DNA from: Clostridiales bacterium | GTDB lineage: Bacteria > Bacillota > Clostridia > Oscillospirales > CAG-272 | Length of the DNA: 6,946 nt | Direction of reading: 5' to 3' | Assembly: GCA_016280525.1 (NCBI GenBank) | Contig: JAEEGW010000283.1 | Coordinates: 1-6,946, forward strand | Shown: positions 5,982 to 6,946 of the stretch, piece after piece | Layout: each line of letters starts with the position of its first letter | How positions within the stretch are numbered: the first letter of the stretch is position 1 | The notes under the pieces: generated by a model | Seen by the model: the letters and a program-made list of their open reading frames with translations, nothing else | Database searches by the model: none | What the model was told of the DNA's origin: nothing | Program-made: the position numbers and the translations under genes

Positions 5982-6946
5982 ATGATAAAAGTCGCAGTAG
6001 ACTGCTTCGGCGGCGATAACAGCCCGAAGGCTAACGTGGAAGGGGCGCTTTCGGCGCTTTCCAAAAACAAAGATCTTTATATAATCCTGACCGGCGACGA
6101 GGCGAATTTAAGAGCGGAGCTGCAGGGAAAGGATTTTGACGCGGACAGGCTGCAAATAATCCACGCGCCGGCCGTTATAGGCTGTGACGAGAAACCGACG
6201 GACGCGATAAGACAAAAGCGCGACAGCTCCATGATGGCGGCGATAGACCTGCTCCGCACGGACGATACGGTCGCCGGCATGGTCTCCGTAGGCTCGACGG
6301 GTGCGCTCATAGCCGCGGCTACGCTGCGCGTGGGAAGGCTTGAAGGCGTTATGCGCCCGGCTTTCTGCCCCGTTATGCCGAATATGTACGGCGGCATCGT
6401 CGGTATATGCGACAGCGGAGCGACTGTCGACTGCCCGCCCGAAATGCTGCGGCAGTTTGCCGTTATGGGAAGCATATATCTGCAGAGCGCGTACGGCATG
6501 GAAAAGCCGCGCGTCGCGCTGCTCAACGTCGGCACGGAAGCGGAGAAGGGGGACAAGCTGAGAAAAGAGGTATATCCCATACTTGAAGCGGAGCCGAACA
6601 TAAACTTCGTCGGCAACATGGAGGGGCGCGCGCTGCTCTCAAACGTCTGCGATCTCGTCGTCTGCGACGGCTTTTCCGGCAACGTGCTGATAAAGACGAT
6701 GGAAGGCTCCATTATGGAGACTATGAAAATGCTAAAAAAGAGCATTTATTCAAGCTGGAAGTACAAGCTCGGCGCGGCGCTGCAGAAAAAGATGTTTACC
6801 GAGCTCAAAGAGTTTATGAATTATCAGAATTACGGCGGTTCCGTAATACTCGGCGCGCGCAAAACGGTCGTAAAAGGCCACGGCAGCAGCAACGCGAAAG
6901 CGATAGAAGTCTGCATAGAGCAGGTATGCCACGCGGAAAACGCGAA
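5982..6946 (+). CDS. plsX: Phosphate acyltransferase PlsX (3' end beyond window)
   Basis: PlsX converts acyl-ACP and phosphate to acyl-phosphate, the donor that PlsY uses to acylate glycerol-3-phosphate at the membrane. The frame runs from ATG at 5982 to the edge without a stop. The 321 residues seen cover nearly all of a family that is usually about 330-345 long. Recognisable blocks in order are IKVAVDCFGGDNSP at 2-15, MVSVGSTGALIAAATL at 100-115, RPAFCPVMPNM at 125-135, CDSGATVDCPPEML at 143-156, PRVALLNVGTEAEKG at 176-190, FVGNMEGR at 209-216, DLVVCDGFSGNVLIKTMEG at 224-242 and VVKGHGSSNAKAI at 296-308. Several positions differ from the form I know best: VDCFGGD for VDAMGGD, GSTGA for GNTGA, SGATVDC for SGANVDC, EGRA for EGRD and GGSVILG for GGAPLLG. 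It is still clearly PlsX rather than a phosphotransacetylase. Its neighbours are the FakA/FakB-like pair, which makes the same product. Confidence 0.93.
   Translation, partial: MIKVAVDCFGGDNSPKANVEGALSALSKNKDLYIILTGDEANLRAELQGKDFDADRLQIIHAPAVIGCDEKPTDAIRQKRDSSMMAAIDLLRTDDTVAGMVSVGSTGALIAAATLRVGRLEGVMRPAFCPVMPNMYGGIVGICDSGATVDCPPEMLRQFAVMGSIYLQSAYGMEKPRVALLNVGTEAEKGDKLRKEVYPILEAEPNINFVGNMEGRALLSNVCDLVVCDGFSGNVLIKTMEGSIMETMKMLKKSIYSSWKYKLGAALQKKMFTELKEFMNYQNYGGSVILGARKTVVKGHGSSNAKAIEVCIEQVCHAENA

Noticed and set aside
5977..5985. ATG at 5977 as an alternative start overlapping the GNAT-like stop codon
   Set aside because: It reads ATG-ATA-TGA and stops at once; the plsX frame begins at 5982.
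6077..6745. Minus-strand open frame (222 codons) opposite plsX
   Set aside because: It is fully antisense to clear PlsX motifs and has a serine-rich, motif-free product, so it is a shadow.

Overview
The window looks like chromosomal DNA from an anaerobic, low-to-moderate GC Firmicute (class Clostridia, perhaps an uncultured gut Oscillospirales or Christensenellales-type lineage). The basis is a YtvI-like membrane protein, the FakA (YloV/DAK2) and DegV/FakB pair, PlsX, purine-rich Shine-Dalgarno sites and heavy use of ATA isoleucine codons. The lineage is an inference; there is no rRNA or other taxonomic marker. No mobile element, CRISPR array, tRNA or phage gene is visible, and all genes lie on the + strand with one consistent composition.

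Layout: (1) positions 3-818 hold the 3' part of an unrecognised gene for a protein with an acidic, helical soluble region followed by three predicted membrane segments. It is closed by a clear rho-independent terminator at 833-866. (2) The 242-base gap up to 1060, plus the first bases after it, holds the terminator, an AT-rich stretch, a near-consensus extended -10 sigma-A type promoter at 971-999 and two adjacent 11-base dyads at 1009-1031. (3) From this promoter a tight same-strand run begins: an AI-2E/YtvI-family membrane protein (1085-2260), FakA fatty acid kinase (2311-3960), a DegV-family FakB-like lipid-binding protein (3974-4846), a GNAT-like acyltransferase of unknown substrate (4856-5980) and PlsX (5982 to the window edge, missing only its C-terminal end).

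The last four genes form a coherent membrane-lipid module. In the known pathway, FakA phosphorylates fatty acids held by FakB, and PlsX makes acyl-phosphate from acyl-ACP; both products feed PlsY. Exogenous and endogenous acyl chains would therefore meet at the same intermediate, encoded here from one probable operon. The least explained parts are the GNAT-like protein wedged between fakB and plsX, and the departures from family motifs in the FakA, FakB-like and PlsX proteins of this cluster. I found no clearly new molecular system; the cluster is best seen as a variant of a known lipid pathway with one uncharacterised member.
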